From NCBI GenBank assembly GCA_017506865.1, contig JAFCMP010000042.1, positions 186,001-250,000 of the forward strand: a stretch of 64,000 bases of DNA, in the 5' to 3' direction. Below, piece after piece: positions 59,401 to 64,000 of the stretch (the first letter of the stretch is position 1; each line of letters opens with the position of its first letter). Source of the DNA: Tribonema minus. Lineage: Eukaryota; Sar; Xanthophyceae; Tribonematales; Tribonemataceae. The translations under genes and the position numbers were made by a program. The notes beneath the pieces are model-generated. The model searched no databases. It had not been told where the DNA came from and saw nothing but the letters and a program-made list of their open reading frames with translations.

Positions 59401-62400
59401 CGGTCATAGTATGAGAGCGGTCTGACCATGGATCTGGTCGATCAAAGAGTGGTCTGGTGTGATACCGTTTACATGCATATATATAGTGTCCAACACCACT
59501 TGCCGCTCCACTAGCGATACAGAACGGCAATTATGTGTGTCGGATCACGAGAAGCAACCTCTTTATGAAGCGTCTATAGCACTTGGCACCGCAGTCAACA
59601 CGCTGCTGAACGCTTCTTCGCTGCCGACCTCAAACCCTAGTACACTAACCCTAGAACCTTATTGCTAGAGGTAGGGGGAGTCAAGGGCTTTTCCTAACCC
59701 TAGTAAAGCGCACGGACGATATAAGAGCGGTCACAGTATCCATAAGACAAGTTCAAAGTTGTACATAATGTTGACAGCAGTTAGGTCTATGATTACCCTG
59801 GCGCAATGTTAACGGCTTCAGTGAACTATTGACAGTTGACAGATTACATTCCGTATTGTCACCATAAATGTCCCTATAAACTGATCGTTCAGAGGAGCGA
59901 TTGTTGAAAGCACGCAATGCGGTATGGTATGAATGTTTACTCAACTAGCAGGGTATTTGCGGCTGCGAAGCACACCAAATAGCATGATGCACAAGGACTT
60001 TATGCTGCACTAAGTCACCAGCTGATTGGCCAAGGTACCTTTTCAATGTGAATCCATATCTGAAGTAGTGCGCAGTGTATGTTGTCACTGCCATGGCCTT
60101 CTCTCGTGATGCCACATGGAAGTTGGGCTCAGGCGCCCAAATACTCAGCACGACTCTTTCACCACCTGTTGAAATGAGCACTGTTATGTAGCAGTCAGGT
60201 TGCACTTGAAGTTGTGCACTTGACGTTGCAGTTTGTTCGAGATCTGTTCGAGATCAGTTTGAGATCTTTTGCATGAATGACTCAGCAATCCTGAGCTGGA
60301 ATGCCCAGGCTTGCTGTGCTTTGAAATATCACTTCCTTTCCTACACACTAGCACGTGTGTGTGACTTGTTGCTGTGATGGCTCAAGCTCAGATTCCTCTG
60401 CACGGTGATTTGCGCATGTCAATATTGCTACCAACCTAACAATGACTGTTTCCTCTTTCACTAACCTAACAATGAATGTTTTTGACTAGTGTATTCGCTG
60501 ACACCCCGAAGCGTTGGTGTTATTGTCCTCCCGCCATATCTGCATCAAATCACATGGCGATGTCATCTTCACAGCATAATACATGCATACCCACACATTC
60601 ATTGTCCCCCTTCCCCCCCCCTCCCCCTTCCTACAGGAGGAGGCCCGCTACCCCCCCCACCACCCCCATGTGAAATTCGCACTGGGGGGCATCGCCAGGC
60701 CCCCCGCCGCCACACTCAAGCCCACGCTCACCAGCAAGCTGTACACAACGCTCAACTTCAACATGACGATCATCTTCAAGTCAGCGCTCCGCAAGGCCAC
60801 CGGCCTCGCGGCGTCAGAGGCGCGCTGCGAAGCACTTCAGCGGCAGCTGGCGGCAATGGCGGCGGCTGCGCGCGACGTCAGGGCCGCCGCCGCCGCCGCT
60901 GCTGCCGCGGACGCCGCTGCGCGTCAGGCGGCGGCGGCGGAGGCGGCGGCGCGCGAGAGCGCACTCGAGCAGAGACTGGCGACGTCCGTGCGTCTCACGG
61001 CGGCGTCGCAGGTGGCCATGGTGGCAGCGACGGTCGCCAAGGAGGCTGCTGCCGAGGACAGCGCGGCGGCGGCAGCGGCAGTGGCGGCGGCGGCGGCGGA
61101 GTCAGCGGCGCGAATCCAGGCCCTGGAGGCAGTGGCGGCGGCAGCGGTCATTGAGGCACAGGACGCCACGGCTGCGGCGGCGGCCGCCACCGCCGCTGCC
61201 GCCGCTGCTGCTGCCGACCTCGCCTCGGCAGAAGACGAGCCCGCGCGAGTGAAGGCCGCCTCCGCCGCTGCTGCCACTGCTGCCAACGGCGAGCTCGTGC
61301 GAGTGAAGACCGCCGCCGCCGCTGCTGCCGCCGCTGCCAACAGCGAGCTGGCGCGCACGCAGGCGCGCGCCGCTGCTGCCGACTCCAAGTGCGCAGCGCT
61401 GCTCGGTGAGCGCGACGCTGCCCTGGCACAGGTTGCTGCTGCTGAGATCCACAACGCTCAGCAAGCGGAGGCGGCTCAGGCGCAGTCTGCCGCCGCCGCC
61501 GCCGCAGAGCGCGTACGATTCGGCAAGCTGGAGGCAGCGCTGACGGCGGCGGCGGCGGAGGCGGTGAGCGCCAAGCAGGGCGCGGCGGCGGCGGCGGAGG
61601 CGGTGAGCGCCAAGCAGGGCGCGGCGGCGGCGGCGGCGGCGGCGAAAGCGGAGGCCGATGATGTTATCGCGGGGCTGCGCGATCAGCTGGTCACTGCTGC
61701 TGCGGCGGCGGCGGACGCCAAGGCCGAGATGGTGGCGGCGGCGGCGGAGGCGGCAGCGCAGCAAGCGCGTGCTGCGGCACTGGACGAACAGCTGGCCGCT
61801 GCTTCGTCGGCATTGCAGAGCGTCAGGGCGGACGCAGCGGCGGTGTCTGCGGCGGCGGCGGAGGCGGCGGCGGCGGCGGCGGCAGAGGGCGCGCGCGCGG
61901 ATGCCCTGCGGATCGAGCTCGACGCGACGGTGCGCGACGGTGCTGCCGCTGCCGCCGCCGCTGCGGATGCGGTGACGCGCGCGGAGGCGGCGGCGGCGGC
62001 GGAGGTCGAGCGGAGTGGTGCTGCCGCCGATGTGATGATCGAAAAGTACAAAGAATTTGTGAAGTGCTTGCGCGGCACCATGGAGGATGCGGAGGCGCGT
62101 TTCCAGGAGCGTGTCGCCGAGGCGGAGAGCGCGCGCGACGCGGCGCAGCTGGAGAGGTGAGTCAACTTGAGGTTTAGTGAAGTTTGTAGTAGTTTGGTAT
62201 TACATGACTGCTAGGAGAGTGCGCACAGCGCGGCTCAGCTGGAGAGGTGAGTCAACTTGATGAGGTTTACACAAATGACACTCTTGAACTTGAGGAGGTT
62301 TACACAAATGGCACTCTTTGAACTTCAGAGTGTCATTTGTGTAAACCTCCTCAAGTTGACTCACCTGTGTGTCATTTGTACATAATTATGCTACGTGTTT

Positions 62401-64000
62401 GAACTGACAAGCAGTCTGCAAAGTCTGTATTTGTAGCGCTGTATAATACATGACGTGGTGTCGCTCAAGGCAGTGTAAGGTCTGGCAGTAAGCATGTGTA
62501 GTCGCGCGGCATTGCATGGTAGGTATGGACGCACATACATACATATATACATACATGGTGCACAACAGGATGCTCAGCAGCAAGGTCTGTATGGCGCTCA
62601 CTTGCCCGGTATGTAGTTGTGTCATATGTCATTCTTCAAGTAGCAATAAGGTCAGCGAGGGTAGGCTTGGCCTCATTTGCTGGACAAGGCATGTAGGTAG
62701 TGCGAACTGCAATCAGAACCTACCTCAACAGTGTCACGCGTTCCAGCCTTGAAAAGCATGGGTTTGAGACTTTCAAACTTGTCAAACTGCTCTTCACTGA
62801 TTTGTACCGTGACAGCCAAAGCCAGACATACACGTTCAAGGCTGATGGTCAATGTTTTTATGAAACTCCAGAGCTTGAAGTAGGGACACGAGGCTGATAC
62901 TCTGTGCCATATGTGCCCGCCGCTGCTGCTGCTGCTGCTGCTGCTGTGGGTTGCAGGGATGAGGCTGTGGCTACCATGGAGTCCATGAAGACCACCGTCG
63001 CAGAGGCGGAAGGGGCCATGCGCACTGCAGCAGGTACTTCAACACCTGGCACAATCTTCAACTGTGACTTGCCACTCGCGCTGCAGCAGGTACTTCAACA
63101 ACTGGCCCAAACTTCAACTGTGGCAATAGGCTCTGACATAGCCTCTCATTCTCGGAGTCCAGCCGTAAGCCAACGAGACATTGCTTGCAGGCCATTGCGC
63201 ATGGCACGTCACGTGTGTGACGCGTCTCTGTCATGACCTCTCATCTCGGAAATCAGCCGTTGCTAACGCCCCAGGATAGTGTTCGCAGGCCATTGCCAAT
63301 GTCACATCATGCCTTCACAAACGCAGGTGGTGTGATGCAGGTAGGTGTCTGCCAAGCATGGGTAGGTAGGTATGGCGATTATTAGTATTTGAGCACTGCT
63401 GCGCATTGTTGAGCCATACTGTCACACACATCGGTATCACCAGGTATGTTTCACAGTTGAGCCTTTCGCTACCAGGCATCGAGCCACGTGGCGCTTACGT
63501 TCATTAGTGCAGGCAACACATACCCAAAACGGATTCTCTGCGTGTGTGCGCTGAATGATGTCATTTCTGTATGATATATGACCCTCATGGCAGCTGTACA
63601 GGTTGAGCCGTACTCTCAGCACATGACCACAACGACATCAGCACTATGCATCCTTTGCGTATTGCCTTTTGAAGCAAGTACCAACATTTCCCTCCCCCAC
63701 CTCCTCTACCCTCACCCTCAATGTGTGTCATTGATATCTACGTCCCGCTGCGCAGAGCTCACCGCCGAGCGCGATGCGCTTCAACTGCAAGTGGTGACGC
63801 TCACCACAGCGCTCGACGAAGCCAAGACTTCCCACTGCGCAGAGCTCACCGCAGTGCGAGAGGAACTTCAACTTCAAGCGGTGACGCTCACCACAGCGCT
63901 CAACGAGGCCAAGGTGTCCCACCGCGCAGAGCTCACCGCTGAGCGTGACACACTTCAACTTCAAGTGGTGACGCTCACCACAGCGCTCGACGAGGCCAAG
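56434..64000 (+). CDS. Gene B: membrane-anchored alanine-rich coiled-coil protein, paralogue of gene A, 3' end outside window
   Basis: Exons 56434-57516, 58272-58349, 59265-59336, 60637-62156, 62957-63033 and 63756-64000 (cut by the edge) give 1,025 residues so far with consistent phases. Residues 9-25 (ALSCLAGVILLTKLA..) form a short N-terminal hydrophobic segment. Residues 73-294 contain four imperfect repeats of about 55 residues with cores (V/E)VDATLL or (V/E)VALLL and VLPLQLVAEE. Exon 2 encodes STVCIALALASRIL then RTLRDRRRR, a second likely membrane anchor. Exon 3 ends ATESESESE. Exon 4 is a 507-residue Ala-rich coiled coil, and the last exon starts a 28-residue coiled-coil repeat. Exons 2 (78 nt) and 3 (72 nt) match gene A exactly in length. 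A structural role such as tethering or scaffolding is a guess; no family is recognised. Confidence 0.78.
58415..58825 (+). repeat. Shadow copies of gene B exon 2 end plus donor
   Basis: CTCGCGTATACTGCACA.(A/C)CTCCGTGACCGC followed by AGGTGAGTCAC-type donors occurs near 58417-58455 and 58522-58565; weaker copies are near 58633 and 58812. The true donor is at 58350. Confidence 0.92.
62205..62250 (+). repeat. Shadow copy of gene B exon 4 end plus donor
   Basis: GAGAGTGCGCACAGCGCGGC followed by TCAGCTGGAGAGGTGAGTCA copies the exon 4 tail and its donor (true donor at 62157). Confidence 0.92.
62246..62365. repeat. Inverted repeat built from a splice-donor region (gene B intron 4)
   Basis: The left arm 62246-62285 starts GGTGAGTCAACTTGATGAGG; the right arm 62326-62365 is its reverse complement with one or two mismatches over about 40 bp. 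A third, direct partial copy lies between them (62289-62318). The arms contain the intron 4 donor sequence, so a donor copy was duplicated in inverted orientation. Confidence 0.92.
62915..62947 (+). repeat. CTG run before gene B exon 5
   Basis: About nine CTG or CCG triplets end about ten bases before the acceptor TTGCAG at 62956. It resembles the runs before SulP copy 2 exon 6 and PEX5 exon 14. Confidence 0.9.
63756..64000 (+). repeat. 84-bp coding tandem repeat (28-residue coiled-coil unit) in gene B
   Basis: Three consecutive units encode versions of ELTAERDALQLQVVTLTTAL followed by DEAK and a short linker; the array continues past the window. Hydrophobic residues recur in a heptad-like rhythm. 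Low divergence between units indicates recent expansion or homogenisation. Confidence 0.92.

Overview
The window is nuclear DNA of an intron-rich microbial eukaryote, most likely an alga. This rests on GC-rich, alanine-rich exons, more than 40 GT-AG introns, TTAGGG/CCCTAA (telomere-type) hexamers scattered through introns, C-run and CTG-run tracts before splice acceptors, and a peroxisomal import receptor. I cannot name the species; haptophyte or prasinophyte-like algae are guesses.

Five genes could be rebuilt exon by exon, with splice phases that agree at every junction. (1) Positions 1-9148, minus strand: a SulP/SLC26-type anion transporter, first 12 exons, running off the left edge. (2) Positions 14412-19229, plus strand: an alanine-rich membrane-anchored coiled-coil protein of unknown family (gene A). 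(3) Positions 21222-31769, plus strand: a complete 13-exon, 706-residue SulP transporter, paralogue of gene 1 with identical lengths for all ten fully visible internal exons. (4) Positions 34235-55215, plus strand: a complete 19-exon, 664-residue PEX5 (PTS1 receptor) spread over 21 kb. (5) Positions 56434-64000, plus strand: gene B, paralogue of gene A with the same exon plan, running off the right edge. The two SulP copies lie in opposite orientation around gene A, and a second coiled-coil gene lies beyond PEX5. Duplication and inversion therefore shaped the locus. I see no operon-like functional link between the families.

The most striking property is in the introns. Nearly every intron holds one to about eight degraded copies of the neighbouring exon edge together with its splice site. 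Copies of an exon start plus acceptor lie upstream of the true exon, and copies of an exon end plus donor lie downstream. The pattern occurs in all five genes. In PEX5 intron 7 it yields five extra 51-54-nt exon-like units. All five are open in the frame of exon 7 and flanked by AG, and four of the five also by GT, so they are candidate cassette exons. PEX5 intron 16 also carries a well-delimited 1,006-bp non-autonomous TIR element with an 8-bp target duplication (hAT-like).

The intergenic stretches (9149-14411, 19230-21221, 31770-34234, 55216-56433) contain repeats and unrecognised open frames but no gene I can support. No tRNA, rRNA, CRISPR or viral element was recognised.
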